Shown one piece after another: positions 1 to 6,292 of a stretch of 9,328 nt of DNA. The position numbers and the translations under genes are program-made. Under the pieces are notes generated by a model. It ran no database searches. It saw nothing but the letters and a program-made list of their open reading frames with translations, and was not told the DNA's origin. Source of the stretch: Acidimicrobiaceae bacterium (lineage in GTDB: Bacteria; Actinomycetota; Acidimicrobiia; Acidimicrobiales; UBA10347); assembly GCA_003485885.1 (NCBI GenBank), contig DNHM01000351.1:1-9328 (forward strand), in the 5' to 3' direction. Each line of letters starts with the position of its first letter. Position 1 is the first letter of the stretch.

Positions 1-110
1 AACAAGGAAGCACTAAAGTCGCCCTTTGGTTGTTTCGCTCCGGCGGCACGCCACGTAAACGTGCCGTCGCCGCGATCGCTGGTGACCTCAATATCGATGC
101 GTGTAGACAT
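1..110 (-). CDS. N-terminal fragment of an unidentified protein (runs off left edge)
   Basis: Reading leftward from an ATG at 110-108, an open frame runs without a stop to the left edge, giving 36 complete codons. The peptide begins MSTRIDIEVTSDRGDG and continues with a TFTWRAAGAKQPKGD stretch. This is a hydrophilic start with alternating beta-like residues and a basic Gly/Lys patch, and no signal peptide or membrane segment. The composition resembles the start of a conserved cytoplasmic actinobacterial protein, but I cannot name the family with confidence and give no function. It diverges from the L,D-transpeptidase gene across about 135 bp. No Shine-Dalgarno sequence precedes the ATG. The start is supported by the in-frame ATG and plausible composition only. 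Confidence 0.6.
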   Translation of the reverse strand, partial: MSTRIDIEVTSDRGDGTFTWRAAGAKQPKGDFSASL

Positions 111-245
111 GACGATTGTCAAAGCTATCCGACAGCGAGGCATCTGAAACGCTTCTTTGTGAAGCAACAGTGATCTGGCGCAAACGATTCGCCGCAGTTT
201 TGGCCTACGCTTGCCGTGGTGTTCACGACACGGGCGTTAATACAG
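111..245. promoter_or_regulatory. Divergent intergenic region, probable promoters
   Basis: This is the spacer between the leftward partial gene and the rightward L,D-transpeptidase, and it must hold promoters for both. It contains a small inverted repeat at 151-165 (GCTTC, 5-nt loop, GAAGC). A TACGCT hexamer at 206-211 could serve as a rightward -10 for either transpeptidase start (GTG 216 or ATG 246). On the leftward strand TAGCTT (127-122) is a possible -10. None has a convincing -35 partner, so the exact elements are unresolved. Confidence 0.35.
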
Positions 246-1205
246 ATGCACAGTTGGCGCGCTGGAGTGGGCCGACGACATGTTCGGTCAGCAGCCAGTT
301 GCATGCTGATGATCGCGTTTGTAGCCACAGCCTGTGCTGGTTCTGATGCGGCAACGAGCCAGATAGCGACCAACGACGACAGTGTCGAAGTGGGTGGCAC
401 GTCGCCTGGTTCCACCATTCTGAATGCGGCCGCTGTCGCCACGACAATCCCAGTGGCAGCTCCGACAACGGTGCCGCCGCCCACACCGATTTCACTTCCA
501 ACAGTGCTACCAGAATTTGGGCCGACGGGGAGACCAACGGCGGCTGGCGAGGTCCAGGTGCTCACGGCAAAGGCATCGGTCTCGCGTCCAGTCGTGTACG
601 ACGAACCCGAGGGCAAGCCAATACCAGTTACCTACGAGTACCTGAATGGAACCATCGACCCCACCTATGACTGGTTCGTGAACCCCACCTATTTTGGAAA
701 CGCACTCGCGGTGATGGTGCTCCAGGGCGAGCCGGGCGACGCATGGGCCGAAGTGCAGATTCCGACTCGACCAACCATGCGTGGGTGGGTCAACGCCGAT
801 GACTTCACCTGGTCCTCGTCGAACTACTACGTCCAGGTTGATGTCGGTACCAATCAGGTCAAGGTGTGGAACGGCGACGAAGTGGTCGTGGACCAGGTCG
901 CTGTGGTGACCGGCGATGTCGGACGTGAAACGCCGGTGGCGTCGACCTACATCGATGAAATCATGCCTGGGCCGAGCGGCGCCTACGGTCCGTGGTTGCT
1001 GAGTCTGGGTGTCTTTAGCGAGGCCATTAATACGTTCGGTAGTGCAGGTGGTCTGCCAAAGGTCGCACTCCACGGCACCAACCGGCCCGACCTGCTTGGT
1101 CAGTACGCTTCGAACGGTTGTATCCGGCTCCCGAACGACGTGATCACGATGCTCGCAGCCGAGGTGCCGGTTGGTACTCGCGTCGATCTGATTCGCAGTA
1201 GCTGA
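246..1205 (+). CDS. L,D-transpeptidase (YkuD domain) lipoprotein
   Basis: Cell-wall enzyme predicted to form 3-3 cross-links (or attach proteins) in peptidoglycan outside the membrane. The C-terminal YkuD domain is clear: it starts near YYVQVDVGTNQVKVWNGDE, has the HGT motif with His276, and ends in SNGCIRLP with catalytic Cys292 (numbered from ATG 246). The N-terminus has basic residues, a hydrophobic stretch (MLMIAFVATAC) and an ATAC/AG lipobox-like site, suggesting a membrane-anchored lipoprotein. A Thr/Pro/Ala-rich linker of about 60 residues follows, then an SH3-like segment ending in RGWVNADDF before the catalytic domain. I chose ATG 246 because it gives a 319-aa protein with a normal n-region. 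An in-frame GTG at 216 would add 10 residues, and neither start has a Shine-Dalgarno sequence. The Ldt activity is family knowledge; the exact class (cross-linking or other) is not decided by sequence. Confidence 0.9.
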   Translation: MHSWRAGVGRRHVRSAASCMLMIAFVATACAGSDAATSQIATNDDSVEVGGTSPGSTILNAAAVATTIPVAAPTTVPPPTPISLPTVLPEFGPTGRPTAAGEVQVLTAKASVSRPVVYDEPEGKPIPVTYEYLNGTIDPTYDWFVNPTYFGNALAVMVLQGEPGDAWAEVQIPTRPTMRGWVNADDFTWSSSNYYVQVDVGTNQVKVWNGDEVVVDQVAVVTGDVGRETPVASTYIDEIMPGPSGAYGPWLLSLGVFSEAINTFGSAGGLPKVALHGTNRPDLLGQYASNGCIRLPNDVITMLAAEVPVGTRVDLIRSS

Positions 1206-1217
1206 GCCGTGAGGCCG

Positions 1218-1223
1218 TATCCT
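1218..1223 (+). promoter_or_regulatory. Candidate -10 (TATCCT) for a leaderless hisI operon transcript
   Basis: TATCCT lies 7 nt upstream of the hisI GTG (1231) inside the 25-bp gap after the transpeptidase stop. No Shine-Dalgarno sequence is present. A TANNNT hexamer at this distance is the layout of leaderless actinobacterial promoters, where transcription starts on the start codon. Read-through from the upstream gene is equally possible. Confidence 0.4.
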
Positions 1224-1230
1224 GGCGCAC

Positions 1231-1647
1231 GTGAGCGCTGACCTGGAAGAACACCTCGAACTCTCACTGGATTTCGACAAACTGGCGAGCGTCGCTGCGA
1301 CCGATCAGGCGGTGGTGCCTGTGGTGCTGCAACACGTCGACACCGGACAGGTGTTGTTCGTGGGTTACGCGAACGAACTTGCCTTGCAGACGAGTTTGCA
1401 CGAGCGAATTGCGGTGTTGTGGTCAACGAGTCGCAATGAGCTGTGGCGCAAGGGAGCGACGTCAGGTGACACGTTGGCGTTGATCGATGTCCGGGTCAAT
1501 TGCGAGCAAAACTCTTTGTTATACATGGTCAGACCGGTTAACTCTGGGGTCTGTCACACCGTTGGCAGCGACGGCACTACCCGGCCGAGTTGTTACTACC
1601 GGGCGATTACCGATGCCTCGTCACTTCGTTTCGTCGACGATGGCTGA
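1231..1647 (+). CDS. hisI: Phosphoribosyl-AMP cyclohydrolase-like protein (HisI), variant metal motif
   Basis: HisI opens the adenine ring of phosphoribosyl-AMP in the third step of histidine synthesis, in the cytosol. The 138-residue protein has the family length and layout: VDTGQVLFVGYANELAL, then LWSTSRNELWRKGATSGD, the metal region, and CHT ... SCYYR. All three zinc-type cysteines are present (Cys91, Cys108, Cys121). The usual D-C-D-x-D signature reads N90-C-E-x-N94, so none of the three Mg-binding Asp residues is kept. The spacing between the second and third Cys is stretched by about six residues (CHTVGSDGTTRPSC). I believe such NCEQN forms occur in other bacteria, so this may be a natural subgroup rather than a decayed gene. 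GTG 1231 is the only sensible start. It heads the overlapping operon; no other his gene is nearby. Confidence 0.85.
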   Translation: MSADLEEHLELSLDFDKLASVAATDQAVVPVVLQHVDTGQVLFVGYANELALQTSLHERIAVLWSTSRNELWRKGATSGDTLALIDVRVNCEQNSLLYMVRPVNSGVCHTVGSDGTTRPSCYYRAITDASSLRFVDDG

Positions 1648-2398
1648 TTTCTCGCTCCTACCAGCCGGTCTACCCGATGATGCCGGGTTGTCGCGGCGCG
1701 AACTCGTTGCGATGTTCGCGGTGGCTGTAGCGGCAAGCATCGGCCTCGGCTTCGTGAGCTGGGGTGGCACCGTGATCTATCCGTTTCGGTTGTTTGCGAC
1801 CTGGGCCCACGAAATGGGCCACGGCATTGGCGCACTCGTCACCGGCAATAGTTTCCAGGAACTCAACATCTACCGCTCGTTGGGAGGCCAGGCGCTCATC
1901 GGCGGTGCAGATGGGTTCTCCCAGGTCATCGTGTCGTCTTTTGGCCTGCTCGGTCCTGCAGTGCTGGGTGCCGCCGTACTTCTCGCTGGCAGCCGGGTTC
2001 GCACTGCGCCCTACGTGCTCGGTGCGCTGGGTAGCGCGGTCGTGCTGTCGGCCCTTGTCTGGATCCGTAACCCGTTCGGGTTTTTTGCCATGGTCGCGAT
2101 AGCAGTTGTTCTTGTGCTGATCGCACGGTTTGCACCACCGATAGCAGGAGTGGCAGTGGCTCAGTTACTGGCGGTGCAGCTCACATTGGCAGCATGGTCG
2201 AGCCGTGACTATCTGTTCATCAAGGAATTCGAACGCAACGGACGGTCCTTCGATTCAGACACTCAGAACATCGCCGACGAATTGTTCCTGCCGTACTGGT
2301 TTTGGGGCAGTCTGGTCGGCATTATCTCCTTACTCGTCGTCGTTTGGGCCTTCTGGGTGGCCTGGCTTCGTCCACTCGCCAACCAGGAAGCATCATGA
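1640..2398 (+). CDS. M50B-like integral membrane zinc metalloprotease
   Basis: Predicted multi-pass membrane protein of 252 residues with an HExxH zinc motif (HEMGH, His57-Glu58-His61) at the edge of a transmembrane segment, as in the M50/site-2-protease-like peptidase M50B family. A first hydrophobic helix (about residues 22-45) precedes the motif. A SSFGLLGPAVLGAAVLL segment follows, matching the conserved Gly-rich helix of M50B-like proteins, then several further helices. The C-terminal NIADELFLPYWFWG stretch also fits the family. The substrate is unknown; relatives cleave membrane-embedded or membrane-proximal proteins. ATG 1640 overlaps the hisI stop by 8 bp, indicating translational coupling. 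A reading frame extends upstream of this ATG but lies entirely within hisI and encodes nothing membrane-like. Confidence 0.82.
   Translation: MADFSLLPAGLPDDAGLSRRELVAMFAVAVAASIGLGFVSWGGTVIYPFRLFATWAHEMGHGIGALVTGNSFQELNIYRSLGGQALIGGADGFSQVIVSSFGLLGPAVLGAAVLLAGSRVRTAPYVLGALGSAVVLSALVWIRNPFGFFAMVAIAVVLVLIARFAPPIAGVAVAQLLAVQLTLAAWSSRDYLFIKEFERNGRSFDSDTQNIADELFLPYWFWGSLVGIISLLVVVWAFWVAWLRPLANQEAS
2385..2390 (+). promoter_or_regulatory. Ribosome binding site for the VOC gene
   Basis: AGGAAG ends 4 nt before ATG 2395 and is the clearest Shine-Dalgarno-like sequence seen before any gene in the window. It supports ATG 2395 as the start, with an ATGA overlap of the M50 gene stop, and coupled translation rather than a separate promoter. 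Confidence 0.6.
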
Positions 2399-3051
2399 AC
2401 TCGTCACAACTACGCGCATTGATCGTCGACGATCCAATCGAAGCATGGAACGCTGCTGGTTTCGCTGGCGAAGATGTCGTCACCATTGGGTCGACAACCA
2501 TTGTGACCACGGCTGCGAGCGAGAATCGGGGCGACGGTCATCGCCATGGCATTGTTGGGGCGTCAATCGACGGCGTGGGTGAACTCGACGGGCTCCAACT
2601 TGGCACGTGGCGCGCTGCTGCCGCAGAGGTTGACACGATTGAGCACCCGAACGGCGTGGTGGCGATCGATCATGTGGTCGTCATGACTCCCGATTGTGAC
2701 CGGACAACCGAGGCATTCGAGGCCCAGGGCATCGAAGCCCGTCGGGTGCGTAAAATAGAGTTGGCCGATGGTGATCGGCGTCAGACGTTCTTCTGGCTAG
2801 GCGACGTGATCTGCGAACTTGTTGGACCCGATACTGCTGACGGCGACGGCGCGGCTCAATGGTGGGGCCTGGCGCTTACGGTGCGTGATCTCGAAGCGAC
2901 CACAGCGATGTTGGGTGACTTTGTCACACCAATCAAGCCTGCGGTGCAATCGGGGCGCTCCGTGTGCACCCTCCGTCGCGATGTTGGTCTGGGCGTGCCG
3001 ATTCTTTTCATCTCTGAGCATGTGACGAGCGACGAACGAACGACACCGTGA
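2395..3051 (+). CDS. VOC (glyoxalase/bleomycin-resistance superfamily) protein
   Basis: A 218-residue soluble protein. The C-terminal part shows two paired beta-alpha-beta modules of the vicinal oxygen chelate fold. VVAIDHVVVMTPDCDRTTEAF carries a potential metal His93, and FFWLGDVICELVGP carries Glu141. The second module starts at WWGLALTVRDLEATTAML and ends in VGLGVPILFIS. The first strand of the second module has Leu/Ala where many VOC enzymes have a third metal ligand, so metal chemistry is uncertain. Residues 1-85 look like a further degenerate half-module (DPIEAWNAAGF, then GIVGASIDGVGELDG). Similar proteins are common in actinobacteria, and the substrate is unknown. ATG 2395 overlaps the upstream stop as ATGA and has a good ribosome binding site. 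Confidence 0.8.
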   Translation: MNSSQLRALIVDDPIEAWNAAGFAGEDVVTIGSTTIVTTAASENRGDGHRHGIVGASIDGVGELDGLQLGTWRAAAAEVDTIEHPNGVVAIDHVVVMTPDCDRTTEAFEAQGIEARRVRKIELADGDRRQTFFWLGDVICELVGPDTADGDGAAQWWGLALTVRDLEATTAMLGDFVTPIKPAVQSGRSVCTLRRDVGLGVPILFISEHVTSDERTTP

Positions 3052-3731
3052 TGCACGACCTATCGCTCTACGAGGGCCTCACCACGACTCGAACCATCCG
3101 CCGTTATCAGGACATCGAGGTAACCGACGACCAACTAGCCACGGTGATGCACCTCGCGACCCGAGCTCCTTCCGGCTCAAATCGCCAACCATTTCGGTTT
3201 GTCGTGCTTCGAGATGGTCCACGAGCCCGCAACGTGCGTGCGCTCCTGGCGGAAGGAGCGGCCGAGGTTTGGGGCGAGAAACGAGCGCGCAGCGAGTTCT
3301 CCGACGGCGACCCATCTCCCGCAACTGTTCGGATGTTGGCATCGATGGAACAGTATGTCGCCACGTTCGCGGATGCTCCGGTGATCGTGCTTCCGTGCAT
3401 GCTTCGTTACCGGGATCCCACGCCGAGCGAAGGTGCCTCGGTCTATCCGGCGGTGCAGAACTTGTTGTTGGGTGCCCGTTCTGTCGGCCTCGGGGGAGCC
3501 CTCACCATGTTTCATCAGACCCGCGAAACCGCCATCCGTGCCGCGTTAGAACTCCCAGACGCGGCGTTCATTGCCGGCACGATCACACTTGGTGTCCCTG
3601 CAGGCCGTCATGGACCGGTCCGGCGTCGTCCGATGTCACAGCTTGTGTTTGAAGATCAGTGGGACGTGAGTCCCGAGTGGGCGGTGGATCCCGCAGGGAC
3701 CCGATTTACCGGCGGCCCCAAGAATGCCTAG
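3051..3731 (+). CDS. Nitroreductase family FMN-dependent oxidoreductase
   Basis: A 226-residue member of the nitroreductase fold, expected to be a flavin-bound homodimer using NAD(P)H. The N-terminal TTRTIRRYQ carries the FMN-phosphate-binding arginines. RAPSGSNRQPFRFVVL is the classic FMN-binding Ser/Gln/Pro segment. SVYPAVQNLLLGARSVGLGGALTMF is the central helix and loop of the family. The tail GRHGPVRRRPMSQLVFEDQW matches a form common in actinobacterial nitroreductases. The physiological substrate is not evident. The start is taken as ATG 3051, sharing one base with the VOC stop (TGATG); a GTG at 3048 is possible and adds one residue. It ends the four-gene overlapping run. Confidence 0.88.
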   Translation: MHDLSLYEGLTTTRTIRRYQDIEVTDDQLATVMHLATRAPSGSNRQPFRFVVLRDGPRARNVRALLAEGAAEVWGEKRARSEFSDGDPSPATVRMLASMEQYVATFADAPVIVLPCMLRYRDPTPSEGASVYPAVQNLLLGARSVGLGGALTMFHQTRETAIRAALELPDAAFIAGTITLGVPAGRHGPVRRRPMSQLVFEDQWDVSPEWAVDPAGTRFTGGPKNA

Positions 3732-3759
3732 CAGCTGATGGCCAACGGTTAGCGACTAG
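3728..3759. terminator. Weak bidirectional terminator candidate between convergent genes
   Basis: Only 24 bp separate the nitroreductase and aminotransferase stop codons. CTAG at each end contains both TAG stops. Inside, GCTGAT (3734-3739) can pair with GGTTAGC (3748-3753) through two G-T wobbles and an 8-nt loop. There is no T-run on either strand, so termination efficiency is doubtful. Confidence 0.2.
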
Positions 3760-4979
3760 CCGAGTACCTGCTCGAGCGCTGTCAGAAGATGATCGATGTC
3801 GGCCTGCGAGGTGTAATGCACCCATGACACTCGGATGACACCATTGGCCACGTCGAGACCGACTCCGTCGAGGACGCGCGGGGCATAGAAATCCCCAGCG
3901 CTTGCCATGATCCCGTGGTCGACAAGACCAGCTGCGACCTGTGCGCTTTGTTGACCTTCGGCCGCAAACGCAACCGTGGGACAGCGGTGCATTCCTGCCG
4001 ATGCCTCGGTGGGGCCGACAACTCGGACATCGGAGCGGGCGTCGAGCCACCGCAAAACTGGCTGTAATAACGCTGTTTCGTGGCTCTGCCACGCGTCTTT
4101 TGCCGCTTCACACGCGCCCCTCAAGTCACCGTCGTAGCCGGGGGTGGTTGCTTCGACATAATCGAGCACGGCGCCGGCTGCAGCGACTTGTGCATGGTCG
4201 GGCCCGGCAGGCGCCATCCGTTTTCGAGGAGCATCGGCGTTGAAGTGATGGCTCTGGTTGGGTAGCCATTCTGCGAGTTCATCCCGCAGCACCATGAGTC
4301 CTTGATGGACGCTGTAGGTCTTGTACATGCTGAAGAGATACACATCGGCACCAAGTTCTCCTACATCGACGAAACCATGAGGTGCATACGACACGCCGTC
4401 GACGATTGTTCGAGCCCCCGCCTGACGGGCTAGGGCGCAGATGGCAGCGACATCGTTCTCGGCACCCACAATGTTGGAACAGTGTGGGAAGGTGAGCAGT
4501 TTGGTCGACGATGACAGGAGCGCTTCAAGGTCAGCAAGGTGGAGCTCGCCGGTGGTTTGGTCGACACCCCACTCGCGTAACGTTGCTCCGGCTGCTTCGA
4601 CCATGCGGCGAGTCGCTCCGGTATTTGCTTCGTGATCCTGGTTGGTCACGATGACCTCGTCTCCGGGCTTGAGCCGTTCGCCGAACGCCTTGGCGAGGAC
4701 ATAGGTGTTCATCGATGTAGACGGCCCGAAGAGGATTTCGGAGTCAGCAACACCGAGCGCTTCAGCCCAGCGGGCATGGGACTTGTCCATGAGCTCGCCT
4801 GCGGTAGCGGACTCGGCGTACCCGGCATACGGCTGGACCTTTGTCTCGGTGTAGAACCGGAGCAGCGCATCGATTGTTTGCCGACAAGCAAACGACCCAC
4901 CAGCGTTTTCAAAGAAGCGAGGTTCCTTGCCATCATCAAAAGCAGGGAAGTGGGAACGGACCAGTTCGAGATCGAGCAC
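3756..4979 (-). CDS. Class V aminotransferase, cysteine-desulfurase-like (no catalytic Cys)
   Basis: PLP-dependent fold-type I enzyme of 407 residues. Visible landmarks are RFFENAGGSF near the N-terminus, NQDHEAN with the ring-stacking His116, VDGVSYAPHG with the PLP-nitrogen Asp194, and SMYKTYSVHQG with the Schiff-base Lys220. These match the NifS/SufS-like class V group and most resemble what I recall as the VC1184-type subfamily. Where SufS proteins have GHHCAQ with the persulfide Cys, this protein reads GDFYAP, so genuine cysteine desulfurase activity is unlikely. The C-terminal GVIRVSWVHYTSQADID is the usual small-domain ending. The real substrate is unknown. The GTG start at 4979 leaves 22 bp to the divergent P450 gene and has a TATGCT hexamer 6 nt before it. 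Confidence 0.87.
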   Translation of the reverse strand: MLDLELVRSHFPAFDDGKEPRFFENAGGSFACRQTIDALLRFYTETKVQPYAGYAESATAGELMDKSHARWAEALGVADSEILFGPSTSMNTYVLAKAFGERLKPGDEVIVTNQDHEANTGATRRMVEAAGATLREWGVDQTTGELHLADLEALLSSSTKLLTFPHCSNIVGAENDVAAICALARQAGARTIVDGVSYAPHGFVDVGELGADVYLFSMYKTYSVHQGLMVLRDELAEWLPNQSHHFNADAPRKRMAPAGPDHAQVAAAGAVLDYVEATTPGYDGDLRGACEAAKDAWQSHETALLQPVLRWLDARSDVRVVGPTEASAGMHRCPTVAFAAEGQQSAQVAAGLVDHGIMASAGDFYAPRVLDGVGLDVANGVIRVSWVHYTSQADIDHLLTALEQVLG

Positions 4980-4985
4980 CTATCG

Positions 4986-4991
4986 AGCATA
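4986..4991 (-). promoter_or_regulatory. Candidate -10 (TATGCT) of a leaderless aminotransferase transcript
   Basis: On the leftward strand TATGCT is followed by six bases and then the GTG start at 4979, the spacing expected if transcription begins on the start codon. No Shine-Dalgarno sequence is present. It shares bases 4990-4991 with the opposing P450 hexamer. No clear -35 is visible; it would fall inside the P450 coding sequence. Confidence 0.45.
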
Positions 4992-4995
4992 GGAT
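4990..4995 (+). promoter_or_regulatory. Candidate -10 (TAGGAT) of a leaderless P450 transcript
   Basis: TAGGAT is followed by six bases and then ATG 5002. The whole divergent gap is only 22 bp, so there is no room for an ordinary 5' leader. The AGGA inside the hexamer could alternatively act as a ribosome binding site about 7 nt from the ATG, which weakens the promoter reading. Confidence 0.42.
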
Positions 4996-5001
4996 TGTGG
5001 C

Positions 5002-6267
5002 ATGTCGAAACCTGATCCTGTACCGCGACCCACGTCAGGAGACGATGCGCTGGCCCATATCTTCCTTGGCGAAGAGGGCCTGCAGGATCCTTCGCCGTAC
5101 TACCGGTACATGCGCGAAGAAGCGCCGATGCACCGCAGTGCAAACGGGGCGATCTTTTTGTCTCAGTACGACGACTGCCGCGAAGTGCTCCGCGACAACC
5201 GGCTCGGCAAGTCCACTACGAACGAAAGTTTGCTGTCCTCGGGTGACCCCGAGGCAGCCCAGGTGCGCAAAGACCAGCAGATGAAAGCCGTGGAAGAGAA
5301 CCACGCAGCATCAATGCTGTTTCTTAATCCGCCGGCACACACCAGACAACGTGCGCTCGTGTCTCGCGCTTTTACGCCCCGCCGGGTCGAAGCGTTGCGA
5401 GCGAGCATTCGGACGCTTGCAGAGGGCATGGTCGACGAGTTCGTCGAGGCGGGAGGCGGTGATCTTCTCGATGCGTTGGCGTTTCCCCTGCCTGTTGCGG
5501 TGATTGGCACAATGGTCGGTGTTCCAGAAGCAGATTGGCCCCAGTTCCGCAGCTTGATCACGGCAACGGCGGCTGGACTGGAACCTGCAGCGACTGCGGA
5601 TGACCTTCGCGAGGGCTACGCCGCCCACGCCGTGGTGCGCGGCTACTTCCAGGATCTGGTCGCGGAACGCAAGGCCAACCCTGCGGATGACCTGCTGTCG
5701 GGTCTTATCCAGGTGGCCGATGGCGACGACCGCCTCAGTGACAACGAGATAGTCGCGGTGACCACACTGCTGTTCGCTGCGGGCTTCGAAACCACAACCA
5801 ACATGATTGGGAATGGCATGGGAGCGCTGCTTCGCCATCCCGACCAAATGGCCAGGCTGTGGAATAACTCTTCGCTGCTCAACCCTGCAGTCGAGGAGAT
5901 GCTGCGGTGGGATTCCCCGGTGCAGCTGGATGGCAGAACTGTTCTGGAACCAGCCGAAGTGGCGGGCGAACCTGTCGAAGTGGGCACGCGTGTCATGACC
6001 CTGTTGGGGGCCGCGAATCGAGACCCAAAACACTTCGAGGATCCGGAATGTTTCGACATCACCAGAGACGAGGGCCCGCCTATGAGTTTTGGTTCGGGAA
6101 TTCACTACTGTCTCGGGGCGAATTTGGCTCGGGCCGAGACCCAAGAACTGTTCGGAGCCATGATCAAACGATGTAAAACCGTCGAACAGACTGGCGAACT
6201 CCGTAACCGGCGCAGGATCACGCTCCGGGGTTATCTGTCGGTTCCGGTGGCGGTGACAGCCAGTTAG
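5002..6267 (+). CDS. Cytochrome P450 monooxygenase
   Basis: Soluble bacterial P450 of 421 residues, the usual length for class I enzymes fed by a separate ferredoxin and reductase. Diagnostic parts in order: I-helix oxygen-activation motif AGFETT (Ala260-Thr265, with Glu in place of the more usual Asp); K-helix ExxR (Glu299-Arg302) in EEMLRWDSPVQ; heme loop FGSGIHYCLG with the thiolate Cys370, followed by ANLARAE. An N-terminal HIFLGEEGLQDPSPYYRYMREEAP stretch is typical of actinobacterial soluble P450s. There is no membrane anchor. No ferredoxin or reductase gene lies in the window, so redox partners must come from elsewhere. The substrate cannot be read from sequence. ATG 5002 is preceded by TAGGAT. 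The divergent aminotransferase starts 22 bp away, and the next gene begins 25 bp downstream. Confidence 0.95.
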   Translation: MSKPDPVPRPTSGDDALAHIFLGEEGLQDPSPYYRYMREEAPMHRSANGAIFLSQYDDCREVLRDNRLGKSTTNESLLSSGDPEAAQVRKDQQMKAVEENHAASMLFLNPPAHTRQRALVSRAFTPRRVEALRASIRTLAEGMVDEFVEAGGGDLLDALAFPLPVAVIGTMVGVPEADWPQFRSLITATAAGLEPAATADDLREGYAAHAVVRGYFQDLVAERKANPADDLLSGLIQVADGDDRLSDNEIVAVTTLLFAAGFETTTNMIGNGMGALLRHPDQMARLWNNSSLLNPAVEEMLRWDSPVQLDGRTVLEPAEVAGEPVEVGTRVMTLLGAANRDPKHFEDPECFDITRDEGPPMSFGSGIHYCLGANLARAETQELFGAMIKRCKTVEQTGELRNRRRITLRGYLSVPVAVTAS

Positions 6268-6280
6268 GGGCTAGGGCCAC

Positions 6281-6286
6281 TACGAT
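6281..6286 (+). promoter_or_regulatory. Candidate -10 (TACGAT) for a leaderless M23-like lipoprotein transcript
   Basis: TACGAT is followed by exactly six bases (TAACAC) and then GTG 6293. It sits in the 25-bp gap after the P450 stop, with no Shine-Dalgarno sequence before the GTG. It suggests an independent, leaderless transcript, though P450 read-through is also possible. Confidence 0.45.
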
Positions 6287-6292
6287 TAACAC

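Noticed and set aside
151..165. Inverted repeat GCTTC-5 nt-GAAGC as a terminator or operator
   Set aside because: The stem is only 5 bp, there is no T-run, and it sits between two divergent starts where no terminator is expected. An operator is possible but unsupported by a second copy.
507..1280. Long leftward open frame opposite the L,D-transpeptidase gene
   Set aside because: It is antisense to a well-supported YkuD gene, has no recognisable domain, and its composition (many Arg, His, Cys) is typical of a shadow frame in high-GC DNA.
2421..2434. Perfect 14-bp palindrome GATCGTCGACGATC in the VOC gene
   Set aside because: It lies well inside the coding region (LIVDDP codons) with no promoter signal, and GATC/GTCGAC-type words are frequent in this GC-rich DNA, so chance is adequate.
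3756..4979. Annotating the aminotransferase as a true cysteine desulfurase (SufS/IscS)
   Set aside because: The persulfide Cys position reads Tyr within GDFYAP, and no Suf or Isc partner genes are present.
5311..6144. Long leftward open frame opposite the P450 gene
   Set aside because: The sense frame carries all P450 motifs; the antisense peptide is Arg/Gln/His-rich without any domain.
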